From Phycisphaerales bacterium (lineage in GTDB: Bacteria > Planctomycetota > Phycisphaerae > Phycisphaerales > UBA1924): DNA of 64,000 nucleotides. Positions within the stretch are counted from its first letter, which is position 1; each line of letters begins with the position of its first letter. The stretch covers positions 1-64,000 of the forward strand of contig JADLGW010000003.1 in assembly GCA_020849105.1 (NCBI GenBank), read 5' to 3'. The position numbers were made by a program, and so were the translations under genes. Of the stretch, positions 1 to 8,489 are shown one piece after another. The notes under the pieces were generated by a model that did no database searches, was not told the DNA's origin, and saw only the letters and a list, made by a program, of their open reading frames with translations.

Positions 1-395
<395 letters not shown>

Positions 396-544
396 CCAAC
401 AGGACGCCACGCCCGATTCGGGCTGGTCTCCGGTGCCCCGGCCACGTCAGCAAAGCGAAGAGTTTTCTGGTGTTCACGGGCGGCACAGCGTTCATTCACC
501 ATCCGGACATCCGTCCGGCCCGGCGCGACAGCCCGGGCCGAACT
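396..544 (+). other. 23S-5S internal transcribed spacer
   Basis: About 150 bases separate the two rRNA genes. No tRNA-like cloverleaf or open frame with convincing codon use is visible in it. It is presumably co-transcribed spacer. Confidence 0.7.
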
Positions 545-654
545 TTGTCGGTGACCACAGGCAAGGGGAAACACCTGTTCCCATCCCGAACACAGCAGTT
601 AAGCCCTTGCCGCCGATGATACTGCATAGCGGGAAAGTAGGTCATCGCCGACGC
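545..654 (+). rRNA. 5S ribosomal RNA
   Basis: The segment contains the 5S hallmarks CCCATCCCGAACACAG and GGGAAAGTAGGTCATCGCCG. Its ends pair as helix I (GTCGGTG at 547-553 with CGCCGAC at 646-652, one G-U pair). Length about 110 nt fits bacterial 5S. It lies downstream of 23S in the usual operon order and ends just before a terminator. Confidence 0.96.
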
Positions 655-656
655 TT

Positions 657-690
657 GACCCCGTTCAGGTAAACCTGGACGGGGTCTTTT
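657..690 (+). terminator. Rho-independent terminator of the rRNA operon
   Basis: A 14-bp stem (GACCCCGTTCAGGT at 657-670 with ACCTGGACGGGGTC at 673-686, one G-U pair) has a two-base loop and is followed by TTTT and a further T-rich stretch. It immediately follows the 5S gene. Confidence 0.93.
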
Positions 691-739
691 CGTTTTGTGG
701 CGGGCACGGCTCCACCGCCATCGAGCTGGTTGAGCTCGA

Positions 740-1924
740 CTACATGGCGAACGCCGCTTCCTTGTGGGTGCGCAGGAAGGATCGCATTTCCTCAAAGGAG
801 GCACGCTCCATTTCCATCATCTGCGCCACGCAGTCTTGAGGATTCCCCGCGGGATCAAAGCGCGCAAGCAAATCACCGACCACGGCGCGGTATTCCTGGC
901 ACCGCTCCAGCTCCCGAGAGATCGCGAGACCTTCGCTCATTGTGTTGGCGGCGATTGCCACCAGAGCCAACCACATCACCCCAATCGATAGCCATGCGAT
1001 GTGGTCGCCGGCCCCAGTAAACGAGCGGACGACAATGAACACGTGGGTCACAATGAGCACGGCAAAGGCAGCCACCCAGATGCATCGAAGAAGCGTGAGT
1101 TGCACCCTAATCGGAAAGCTCCCGAGCGGAAACCAGATTCGATCTTTCCAGGAGGTTTTCCGATCGGGTCGACCGGGCGCATTGGCCCACCTGAGGAGGT
1201 GGTCGGCATACCCGACCTGCTCCTCGAATCGGAGGGCCCGGTACGCGCGGAACACCTCGCTCAGGTCGACGCCCTTAGGCACCCTGGGCGGTCGGTCCTC
1301 GCCGCTGTCGTGAAGCCAAACCCGCGGGGCGACCGTCGGATCCAGCACGCTCACGAGTTTGTCGTCGCGTTTTCGCGCGTACCGATTCTCAAAGCCCGCG
1401 AACCAGAGGTCCCGTTGCCGCCGGTACCCATCCGGCCCCTCGGGACCGGACAACGAGCGAGCGATCTCGTCGAGGCGCCAGATAAAGGTCTGGAAGTGGA
1501 ACTGTCGCAGGCGCTCCGTGTAGAGCCGCCGGTGCAGCCACGCGGATTTCCGGGCCCCCCAAAGAAGCCCCCACACCGCGATGAACGCGGCGGCCAGGGC
1601 CAGGAGGGCCGAGATCGCGCCAATCCACTTTGCGGGGTAGCCGGAAGGGTCCCAGGCAGGCTCGGACGAGGCCGCCATCAGGGAGAGCAGGGCGTACACG
1701 ACCGTCCAGAATCCGGCCCCTCTCGACACGAGTTTGGCCCGGCTCGCCGCGCCGTCTTCGCGCTCGAAGGCGGCTCGAAGCTCTGGATGGTCCAGGAGGT
1801 GGAACACCGACGCGAACTCCCGGGCCGCGTGGGCACGGGACTCTTGGTCGATCAGCAGGTCGTCGTTGTAACGGTGCGAGACCGCCGATTGCGCTGCCGC
1901 CGTGGTATTCGGTGCTAGGGTCAC
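740..1924 (-). CDS. Predicted 4-TM SLATT/DUF4231-like membrane protein
   Basis: A 394-aa membrane protein. The GTG start at 1924 is chosen because GAGGAGG lies 7 nt upstream; a longer frame runs into the IS remnant but has no support. Two hydrophobic hairpins are visible: TM1 about 70-86 and TM2 99-123, then TM3 280-300 and TM4 308-327. Each pair is followed by a charged amphipathic helix (RKSAWLHRRLYTERLRQF after TM2; EGLAISRELERCQEYRAVV after TM4) of the kind seen in SLATT/DUF4231 proteins, so the protein looks like an internal duplication of the 2-TM-plus-helix unit. SLATT proteins are predicted pore-forming effectors in nucleotide-based conflict systems. The family call is by pattern only. 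The TIR gene 1 kb away supports an immune or signalling context, but the two are divergent and separated by the IS3 remnant. Confidence 0.55.
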   Translation of the reverse strand: MTLAPNTTAAAQSAVSHRYNDDLLIDQESRAHAAREFASVFHLLDHPELRAAFEREDGAASRAKLVSRGAGFWTVVYALLSLMAASSEPAWDPSGYPAKWIGAISALLALAAAFIAVWGLLWGARKSAWLHRRLYTERLRQFHFQTFIWRLDEIARSLSGPEGPDGYRRQRDLWFAGFENRYARKRDDKLVSVLDPTVAPRVWLHDSGEDRPPRVPKGVDLSEVFRAYRALRFEEQVGYADHLLRWANAPGRPDRKTSWKDRIWFPLGSFPIRVQLTLLRCIWVAAFAVLIVTHVFIVVRSFTGAGDHIAWLSIGVMWLALVAIAANTMSEGLAISRELERCQEYRAVVGDLLARFDPAGNPQDCVAQMMEMERASFEEMRSFLRTHKEAAFAM

Positions 1925-1983
1925 TTGAGACCTCCTCGCGACGCAGGTGTCGGGGTTGTCCGTGACGATCTCCGGAGCGTAGC

Positions 1984-2742
1984 CTAGCTTACCAAGGCCA
2001 TCGACCTCTGCGAACAGACATGTCCGTGTGCTCCGCTCAGCCACTTGAGCGTCCGCCCGCGCTCGTCGGTGTCGTGGATGAAGTCCACCGCCCACACGTG
2101 GTTGATGCGCTCGGACCGGCGACGCAGGATGCCGTGCTCCGAGTGGCCCAGACGCCGCCGCTTGTGCCGCTTTCCCGAGACTTTGAGGCCCTCCCGACGC
2201 CACAGGCGGTGCACGCGCTTCCGGTTCACCCGCCAGCCCTCCAGCCGCAGCATCCCCCAGATCATCCGGTAGCCGCGTCGCGGGTGGGCCCGCACCAGCT
2301 CGTGCATCCGGCGCACCAGGTGCTCGTCGCCGTCCCGGGGCACGGCCGCGTACCGCTGCGTCGAGCGCGCCTGCCCCAGCACCCGGCACACCCGACGCTC
2401 CGACCGCTCCAGCCGCTCTGCACGTGCCTCACGACGCCCCTCCTGCCCGAGGGGCTGGATGCTTTCCCAGGTAGTCGTTGGCCTCCTTGAGGATATCTGG
2501 TTGTCCACCGTCAGGTCCGCCACGGCCCTCTTCAGCCGCGCGTTCTCGACCTCCAGTTCCTTCAGCCGCCGCGCCTCGCCCTGCTTCATCCCCCCGTACT
2601 GGTTCCGCCAGCGGGTGAAGGTCGCCTCGCTGACCCCCAGGGCCTGGACCACCTGCGCCACGGTCCTCCCCGCGGCCAGCATCGCCTCCGCCTCACGCAG
2701 CTTGGTCACGATCTGTTCCGGCGTGTGCCTCGTCCGCTTCAT
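1984..2742 (-). pseudogene. IS3 transposase OrfA-OrfB fusion, C-terminally truncated
   Basis: The first ~85 aa are OrfA (HTH of the HTH_Tnp_1 type, starting MKRTRHTPEQIVTKLREAE, then a coiled leucine-rich stretch). The rest is OrfB up to the first catalytic aspartate region (VWAVDFIHD...LKWLS). The second D and the E of the DDE triad are absent, so it cannot be an active transposase. At the OrfA end the sequence reads CAGATATCCTCAAGGAGG where the usual DNQILKEA codons would need CAGATCCTCAAGGAGG. These two extra bases put OrfA in the OrfB frame, so no programmed frameshift is needed. The ATG at 2742 is the natural OrfA start. Confidence 0.85.
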
Positions 2743-2787
2743 CGAGAGTCTCCTGGACCCGCCCGGGGTCCATCGGGACTCCTCACA
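1984..2787 (-). mobile_element. IS3-family insertion sequence remnant
   Basis: The right end is placed near 2787 because the minus strand there begins TGTGAGGAGTCCC, in keeping with the 5'-TG termini of IS3 elements, about 45 bp upstream of the OrfA-like start. The left end is lost: the transposase frame loses similarity near 2040 and stops at 1984, so the second half of OrfB and the left inverted repeat are missing. It sits between the SLATT-like and TIR genes. Confidence 0.75.
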
Positions 2788-2927
2788 ACACCTGGATCAG
2801 GATTTGGGGAGCAGGTCACGTGCCCGACACGGACCTGGCTTGGCGGACGCGGGCGGGACGATCAGCCGCGTTGTTCCGTTTCTGCCCGACGATTAGACTG
2901 GGCCGTCAGAGCCATCGGGAGCACGCT

Positions 2928-5057
2928 ATGACCACGCACGCGGAATCGGCGGGCGCCTCGAGTGTGACCTACTCGGCGTTCATTTCCTATCGCTGGCATG
3001 AGACGGATCGGGCCTGGGCCGAGTGGCTCCAGACGGTCTTGGAACGGTATCGGCCCCCTCGTTCTTTGCGCAAATCGGGCACGATCACGGCGGAGCTTCC
3101 GCTCCGGGTGTTCCGGGACAAGACCGAGATGCCGGCCGGGGGTTCGTTGCCGGACCGTCTAAGGGAAGCGCTGGAGAAGTCGAGGTTCCTCGTTGTGGTG
3201 TGCTCGCCTCGAGCGGCGACGCCGGGCTGGATGGATCAGGAGATTGACGAGTTTCTGAAAGGATCTGGGGCAGCGGAGCGCATCTTGCCCTTCAATGTTG
3301 AGGGCGATCCCCCGCACACGTTTCCTGAATCGCTCCGGCGGTTGCGGCGGCCAGGGGAGGCGTCGACAGAGTACTTCCCGATCGCAGCGGACGTGGCGCC
3401 GCAGCGCGGCAGTCGACCCTCGCGTCAGCGACGGCTGGCGGTCCTGCAGGTTGCGGCCCCGATCCTCGGCGTGCCGCTGGCGCAGCTCTTGCAGCGCGAT
3501 GCTGAACGTCGGACGCGCCGCATGATCAGCTGGTCAACAGTTTTGACGGCGATCGCGCTGGTGATGACGGGCTTGGCGCTGGCGGCAATCCGGCAGCGGG
3601 ACGACGCTGTCAAGAGGTTTGGGCAGGTGCGAGAGCTGGCAAATACTTTTGTGTTTGGCTTTTACGACAGGATCGAACAGGTTGACGGCGCCTTGGAGGC
3701 GAGACAGTTCGCAGCACAGACAGCGCAGAAGTACCTGGATTTGCTGTACTTGGACAATCGGAGTGATCCCGCCCTCGAGCGAGAACTTGCTGTTGCCTAC
3801 TACAAGCTGGGACGGATTCAGTCGTTCCCCGGCGAAGCCAGCTTTGGCAAGACGCCCCCAGCTCTCGCAAACCTCCGGCGGAGCACCGAACTGTTTGAGC
3901 ACGTTCTGGCGGGTCCGGCGCCGACGGTGCAGTTCAGGCGGAACGCGGCGATCGCGATGGAGCATCTGGCGGATGTGCTCACGGATTCGGGCTCCGCGCA
4001 AGAGGCAGACCAATGGTACCGACGGGCCATGGACCTGCGTGAGCGTCTTGCCGCGGAGGAACCGACCGACGTCGATGTTCAGGCCGACCTTGGCTCGAGC
4101 GTTGAACGAGCCGGCAACACGAAACGCGATCGCGGCGAGTATGAGGCGGCCCTCAAGGAATACGCGCGGGCACTAGGGATCATCCGTCCCTGGGCCGACG
4201 CGCCCGACGCATCCGCTGACGTGCTCCTTCAAGCGTCGGTGACCGCGTTCAAGGTGGGCGATGTGTGCCGGACGTTGAAGCGGTTCGCCGACGCGAAGGA
4301 GCGGTACCAAGAAAGCCTCGACCTGGCTCGGACCCTAGCGAAGCGATGGCCCGAAGACCGTCGGGTCCACCGCAATCTGATGGCCTCGTTGCAAAGGCGT
4401 GGGAATGTGTTTCTCTCCGAGAAGAAGATGTCCGAATCCTTGGCGGACTATCGAGAGGCATTGGAGGTCGCCAAGCAGATGGCGGCGAGCGAGCCCAACG
4501 ACATCGAGGCGCAACTTGACCTAGGAATTGCGCACGAGAAGGTGGGGGATGCACTTGTCACAATGAGCAATGGGAGCGGTGCACTGGAGGCGTACACGTC
4601 CGCTCGTGGTCCGTTTGAGCGCGCTGCAACAATCAACCCGGATAGCCGGCGCGCCGCGCGCGGCCGCCTTGTACTGGTGCAGCGCTTTGGCGAGACGTAC
4701 CTGGCGCTGGGCCGGATGGCCGAGGCGATCGACGCTTATCAACAGAGCGTGACGATGGCGAGGGTGGCGCTCCAACGCGATCCTTCGGGAGTTCAGGCGG
4801 CGGAAGACGTTGGACTGGCTGAGTATCAACTGGCGAGTGCGCTGGAACCGAAAGAGGCGGAGCAGTTGACCCCGCAGGCAAAGGCGGAGCGCTGGGGCCA
4901 AGCGGTGGTGCACTACACCAGGGCCAGGGAGGCGTTTGCGCCACTGTTGGCGGCCAACACGCTCAATCCCGACTACACCTCCGATGTCGAAGACCTTCCC
5001 AATGTAATCGCCAAGTGCCAGAAGCAGGCGGCGGTGGTGGAGGGTGGGAGCAGGTGA
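2928..5057 (+). CDS. TIR domain protein with transmembrane segment and TPR repeats
   Basis: A 709-aa protein. Residues 13-160 form a TIR domain of the bacterial TIR_2 type: YSAFISYRWHE, FRDKTEMPAGGSL, then VCSPRAATPGWMDQEIDEF. Glu105 in WMDQE matches the position of the NAD-hydrolase glutamate of SARM1-like TIRs, so NADase activity is possible. A single TM helix spans about 200-221, followed by TPR-like helical repeats to the end. The domain is thus predicted to be cytoplasmic with a TPR sensor on the other side. ATG 2928 has GGGAG upstream; an in-frame ATG at 2820 lies beside the IS end and is less likely. Codon third positions are noticeably less GC-rich than in neighbouring core genes, suggesting transfer. 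TIR-TPR proteins act in immunity or signalling; the substrate here is unknown. Confidence 0.85.
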   Translation: MTTHAESAGASSVTYSAFISYRWHETDRAWAEWLQTVLERYRPPRSLRKSGTITAELPLRVFRDKTEMPAGGSLPDRLREALEKSRFLVVVCSPRAATPGWMDQEIDEFLKGSGAAERILPFNVEGDPPHTFPESLRRLRRPGEASTEYFPIAADVAPQRGSRPSRQRRLAVLQVAAPILGVPLAQLLQRDAERRTRRMISWSTVLTAIALVMTGLALAAIRQRDDAVKRFGQVRELANTFVFGFYDRIEQVDGALEARQFAAQTAQKYLDLLYLDNRSDPALERELAVAYYKLGRIQSFPGEASFGKTPPALANLRRSTELFEHVLAGPAPTVQFRRNAAIAMEHLADVLTDSGSAQEADQWYRRAMDLRERLAAEEPTDVDVQADLGSSVERAGNTKRDRGEYEAALKEYARALGIIRPWADAPDASADVLLQASVTAFKVGDVCRTLKRFADAKERYQESLDLARTLAKRWPEDRRVHRNLMASLQRRGNVFLSEKKMSESLADYREALEVAKQMAASEPNDIEAQLDLGIAHEKVGDALVTMSNGSGALEAYTSARGPFERAATINPDSRRAARGRLVLVQRFGETYLALGRMAEAIDAYQQSVTMARVALQRDPSGVQAAEDVGLAEYQLASALEPKEAEQLTPQAKAERWGQAVVHYTRAREAFAPLLAANTLNPDYTSDVEDLPNVIAKCQKQAAVVEGGSR

Positions 5058-5344
5058 GGTGAAACAGTGTTGGACCGCGCGTGTTGGGCCTGGGAGATTC
5101 CCTGCCGTTGTGTTTTTTGTACGCAGAATCCGGGCCCCAGACCGGTGAACGCCGCCCCGGCCATCTACGCGGCTCAGCTCGCCGTGCCGCTGGCCGTGCC
5201 ACCGGTCGGGGCGGCGCCCCTCCGACCCGACCAGCGTCCATTCCCCAACCCCAATCCTCACCCCCCAGACTTTCATAGCACCTGGTACGGAAAACAGGGG
5301 CAGGCATTGGGACGTTGGCACAGGGACCACGAGGCGGGGTAGGA
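5058..5344. other. Intergenic region with interleaved complementary segments
   Basis: No convincing gene. Two exactly complementary pairs are interleaved: GACCGGTG (5140-5147) with CACCGGTC (5200-5207), and CGCCGCCCC (5150-5158) with GGGGCGGCG (5208-5216). The order A-B-A'-B' would form an H-type pseudoknot if transcribed. It could also be coincidence in GC-rich DNA. Confidence 0.3.
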
Positions 5345-5420
5345 CACAGGCGAGACGCCTGTGCCACAAGGGTTGGTAGAAATACGCAATGCGACGCCTG
5401 TGCCACGAGGGTTGGTAGAA
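5345..5420. repeat. GTGCCAC hairpin repeat, one full and one partial copy
   Basis: The full copy has the perfect stem CACAGGCG (5345-5352) / CGCCTGTG (5356-5363), followed by CCACAAGGGTTGGTAGAA. A second copy (5387-5420) keeps only the right arm plus tail (GACGCCTGTGCCACGAGGGTTGGTAGAA). The same unit recurs at 5975, on the other side of the DinB-like gene. Confidence 0.9.
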
Positions 5421-5437
5421 ACCAATACCCTGTCGGG

Positions 5438-5941
5438 ATGAACGCTGAAGCACTCGTGGCGCGGCTCGCGGCGGTGGGGGAGGCGGTGCCGGCGCTGGTG
5501 GGGGGGCTGGCGGACGCGGACGTGCGGTGGAAGCCGGCGCCCGAGCACTGGTCGATCCTGGAGGTCGCCTGCCACATGGCCGACGAGGAGACGGAGGACT
5601 TCCGGGCGCGGGTCGGGTCCACGCTGCGCGACCCCGCGGCCGCGTGGCCGCCGCTGGACCTGAAGGATGTGGCCCAGCGGCGCGGGTACAACACGCGGGA
5701 CCCGAGGGCGGAGGTGGCGAAGTTCGTCGCCGCACGGCGCGAGTCGGTCGCGTGGCTGCGGTCGCTGCGAAATCCCGACTGGTCGCGCACCTACGTCCAC
5801 CGGAGTGCGGGGCCACTCTCCGCGGGCGATCTGCTGGCGTCGTGGGCGGCGCACGATGCGCTGCACCTGCGGCAGATCGCCAAGCGGCTGCACGGGCTCG
5901 CGGCCCTCGAGGGGAAGATCGACTATGCGGGCCAGTGGTGA
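5438..5941 (+). CDS. DinB/DUF664-like putative metalloenzyme
   Basis: A 167-aa protein with the four-helix-bundle DinB-superfamily look. The expected metal-binding histidine triad is present: His46 in the EVACHMADEE segment and His139/His143 in AAHDALHLRQI. Members of the fold include thiol-dependent transferases (bacillithiol, mycothiol); the substrate cannot be told here. ATG 5438 is used because residues upstream in the frame are translated repeat sequence; the ribosome site (TCGGG directly before ATG) is poor. The gene lies alone between direct copies of a hairpin repeat. Confidence 0.8.
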   Translation: MNAEALVARLAAVGEAVPALVGGLADADVRWKPAPEHWSILEVACHMADEETEDFRARVGSTLRDPAAAWPPLDLKDVAQRRGYNTRDPRAEVAKFVAARRESVAWLRSLRNPDWSRTYVHRSAGPLSAGDLLASWAAHDALHLRQIAKRLHGLAALEGKIDYAGQW

Positions 5942-5974
5942 GCGGGTCGGCCCAAGGGAGGAGGCTGTGTAGAA

Positions 5975-6012
5975 CACAGGCGGGACGCCTGTGCCACAAG
6001 AGTTGGTAGAAG
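5975..6012. repeat. GTGCCAC hairpin repeat
   Basis: Stem CACAGGCG (5975-5982) / CGCCTGTG (5986-5993), loop GGA, followed by CCACAAGAGTTGGTAGAA. It differs from the copy at 5345 at two positions only and lies 34 nt after the DinB-like stop codon. Confidence 0.9.
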
Positions 6013-6038
6013 AAAGGAGAACCAGGCGCGGAGCCGTG

Positions 6039-6755
6039 CTACCGCGACGAGGGCCGCTTGGCCTTCGGCGGCTTCGTGTCGGGCTCCGTCTCGTGGGTCC
6101 ACCGTAGCGTTCCGGGGCTGAACGGGTGCTCGCCCTTCGGGTGGGCTTCCAGCGGGCCGTCGCGCGTGGCGCGGGCGACGCTTCGGCCCGTCACCTTCGG
6201 CGCATCCTCGATCACCGCGGCCGCGGGGACGGTCTCGCTGAACTCACCCCACTTGATGCAATGAACGGGTGTGCCGTCGGGCGCCGAGAGCAGCACATAG
6301 TCCCCGCCGTTGGACAGACTGACTGCCCCCGAGTCGTTGCGCATCGTGAACACGGCGGCGCCGCCGAACTTCGCGTCGGTCGCGTTCGGCGCGCCGGCTT
6401 CGTCGCCCACAGGGCCGGCGAACGCCTGCTTGCACCCGTTGAACACGACGATGACCGCTCCGGGCGGCACTCGCAGCCTCGGGAACTTGAACCGCATGCC
6501 GCCCCGCCCCTCGGCGTTGCGGTCGCTCAGCGTGTACCCGCCGAGTTCGATCGCCTTGTCCCACGGATTGGTGATCTCGACGAACTCATCTCCCGCGGCG
6601 TCGCGCGTGCCGTCGGCGTTCGCGTCGCCGGCGTCGCCGCTCGGCACGGCGTAGAGAATCTCGGTTATGAGCGGGTGCGGGAACGCGGGAAGCGGAGTGT
6701 CCGCCGCCGCGGGGGGCCCCGAGAGGTGGAGGACGATGGCAAACGCGGCCAGCAT
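6039..6755 (-). CDS. Secreted lamin-tail-domain protein
   Basis: A 238-aa protein with an N-terminal signal peptide (hydrophobic AAFAIVLHLSG, cleavage near AAADT). Residues ~28-175 look like a lamin tail domain: ITEILYAVPSGDAGDANADGTRD-type opening with Asp-rich turn, EFVEITNPWDKAIELGGYTLSD, then VPPGAVIVVFNG and YVLLSAPDG. Such domains are common in secreted planctomycete proteins, often beside nucleases or surface structures; here no catalytic domain is attached. The tail is rich in Lys, Pro and Arg. It is followed on the same strand, upstream, by the two small lipoproteins. Confidence 0.75.
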   Translation of the reverse strand: MLAAFAIVLHLSGPPAAADTPLPAFPHPLITEILYAVPSGDAGDANADGTRDAAGDEFVEITNPWDKAIELGGYTLSDRNAEGRGGMRFKFPRLRVPPGAVIVVFNGCKQAFAGPVGDEAGAPNATDAKFGGAAVFTMRNDSGAVSLSNGGDYVLLSAPDGTPVHCIKWGEFSETVPAAAVIEDAPKVTGRSVARATRDGPLEAHPKGEHPFSPGTLRWTHETEPDTKPPKAKRPSSR

Positions 6756-6766
6756 GGGCGGCCAGT

Positions 6767-7198
6767 CTACCGCGGTTTCTCGCGCTCGCCCGCGGGAGTG
6801 GACGTGGATTCCGCCAGGTGCAGGCGTTCACGCTCGGTCAGCCACGGTGTCGGGTCATCGCGAAAAACTATGGGCTGGGTCGCGGTGGGCCCGGGATCAA
6901 CGCGATAGACACGGGCTCCGTGCCGCACCTGGATACGGATCGGGTCGTCGTCAACCCCGTCGATGTTGGCTTCAAGGACAACCTTCTCAAAGGCGACGCG
7001 GGATTCCCTGAGTTGGGCCCGCTCGCCGGGCTCGACACGTGCGGAGGCCAGAACCCAGTCCGGCTGGACAGGGTCGAGTTGGATCAGGCGGACGTTGACC
7101 GGGTCCGGCGTGAAGTTGCGGACCTCGACGCTGTAGGTGCAGCCGGTCAGGATCGCGGCGGCCGCGAGCAGGGCTGCTGTCACGCGGGCGGTGGTCAC
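6767..7198 (-). CDS. Small lipoprotein, paralogue of the upstream gene
   Basis: A 143-aa predicted lipoprotein. The GTG at 7198 overlaps the stop of the upstream gene (GTGA), implying translational coupling. Signal peptide with lipobox LTGC near residues 15-18. After it comes YSVEVRNFTPDPVNVRLIQL, clearly related to YDVSIRNMTDHPILARIQG of the upstream lipoprotein, then a stretch on linearly repeated beta-type sequence and a charged tail. No known enzymatic motif. The role is unknown; it is likely anchored at a membrane facing the periplasm. Confidence 0.75.
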   Translation of the reverse strand: MTTARVTAALLAAAAILTGCTYSVEVRNFTPDPVNVRLIQLDPVQPDWVLASARVEPGERAQLRESRVAFEKVVLEANIDGVDDDPIRIQVRHGARVYRVDPGPTATQPIVFRDDPTPWLTERERLHLAESTSTPAGEREKPR

Positions 7199-7557
7199 GG
7201 GCGGCTGACCTCCTCGATCCGCGGCGTGCCGTGCCCGCCGCCGGAGCCCTGGATGTTGACGACGGTGCGGCCGCGGACCAGGTCCATGCTGGCGGGGTGG
7301 CCCGCCGACCCGTCGTACTCGATTTCGAGCCAGACGCGGCGGAGGTAGTCCTGCTGCGTGAAGAGCGAGGTGCGATCGCCCGGACCGAGCCTGTCGTTGG
7401 CGAGCGTCTGTCCGGCGCCGTCGGGGTGGGCCCCCTGGATGCGGGCGAGGATCGGATGGTCGGTCATGTTGCGGATGCTGACGTCGTAGCCTGAACGGCA
7501 GGCCGGAAGCAGGCACACGAGTCCGAGCAGAGCCGTGCCCAGGAGAGTCTTGCGCAT
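7195..7557 (-). CDS. Small lipoprotein, first of a tandem pair
   Basis: A 120-aa predicted lipoprotein. ATG 7557 begins MRKTLLGTALLGLVCLLPACRSG, a classical lipoprotein signal with lipobox LPAC. The mature part (YDVSIRNMTDHPILARI..., GPGDRTSLFTQQDYLRRVWLEIEYD) resembles the downstream protein, so the two arose by tandem duplication and are coupled by a four-base overlap. No recognised family; function unknown. Confidence 0.75.
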   Translation of the reverse strand: MRKTLLGTALLGLVCLLPACRSGYDVSIRNMTDHPILARIQGAHPDGAGQTLANDRLGPGDRTSLFTQQDYLRRVWLEIEYDGSAGHPASMDLVRGRTVVNIQGSGGGHGTPRIEEVSRP

Positions 7558-7588
7558 GCGCGGAGTATACGGCCCACGTCCGCCGCGC

Positions 7589-8470
7589 CTACCGGCTCGG
7601 GAGGGAGAAGGAGGCCAGGCCGTCGGCGAGCGGTGCGGCGGCCCGGGTGTGCTCATCCGTGCGGACACTGCCGGTGACCGTGGGGGTGGTGTTGACGTCG
7701 AGAAGAATGGCGCGGCCGTCGTGGATGACGTAGTCCATCTTTCCGTAGTCGAGCCCGAGGCGGGAACGCCACGCGACGATCTCCGCCGGCGGCGGGTCGG
7801 TGTCGTGGGTCAGGCGGGCGTTGCGGTTCTTCACGAGCGGATCGGGTCCGATGAGCGTGCGGTGGATCCAGCGGTCGCCGAAGACCGTCCACATGCGGAC
7901 GGCGTAGTCGGTGCCGCGGCGTTCCGGGAGGAAGCGCTCGACAACCAGGTGCGGGTTGTGGAATGCGCCGCCGGGGACGTACCGCGGCGACGGGTAGACG
8001 TGGTAGGCGCGCAGGCTGCGTACCCACGCAAGACCCAGGCGCTCCAGCCGCGGGCGCCGCGAGATTCGGGACCAGGCGCGGGCGGTGAGCGAGCGGCGGC
8101 CGCGGTGCGCAAGTTCGTCATCGCCAAAGCCGCCGCAGTTGGCGCGGGTCTTGACAATGACGGGGCCGTCCCAATCGTCGCCGCGCGTCAGGCGGTGGTC
8201 GCAGTACACCGTCTTGCGGATATCGCGGACCGACCGGTTCACGGCCAGCGGGTGGCCCTGGATGTAGCCCCAGTAGTCACCGGGGATGTAGGAGACATCG
8301 ATGTGGGGAAAGAGAAGATCGGCTTCCATCGGCTCCTGGAGCCCGAACTGGACGCCGACACGCAGGCCGCGGCGCCGCCAGTTGGCGACGATGGCCCAGA
8401 GGCGGTAGGCGCGGCGCTGGGCGTCGGTGTGGCGCTCGTGGATAAGGATGGTGATGGAGCGGACGGCCAC
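7589..8470 (-). CDS. ATP-grasp domain protein
   Basis: A 293-aa soluble protein with an ATP-grasp-like C-terminal half: PVIVKTRANCGG (phosphate-binding lysine loop), VVERFLPER (hinge), and YGKMDYVIHDGRAILLDVNTTPT with the D...DVN metal-binding pattern. ATP-grasp enzymes join carboxylates to amines or thiols with ATP; the substrate is not evident. The GTG at 8470 is chosen because the frame upstream lies antisense to, or within, the helicase gene and has poor codon use. It starts 20 bp after the stop of the helicase gene on the same strand, so the two may be co-transcribed. Confidence 0.75.
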   Translation of the reverse strand: MAVRSITILIHERHTDAQRRAYRLWAIVANWRRRGLRVGVQFGLQEPMEADLLFPHIDVSYIPGDYWGYIQGHPLAVNRSVRDIRKTVYCDHRLTRGDDWDGPVIVKTRANCGGFGDDELAHRGRRSLTARAWSRISRRPRLERLGLAWVRSLRAYHVYPSPRYVPGGAFHNPHLVVERFLPERRGTDYAVRMWTVFGDRWIHRTLIGPDPLVKNRNARLTHDTDPPPAEIVAWRSRLGLDYGKMDYVIHDGRAILLDVNTTPTVTGSVRTDEHTRAAAPLADGLASFSLPSR

Positions 8471-8489
8471 GCGGAGAAAGGTAGGGCCG

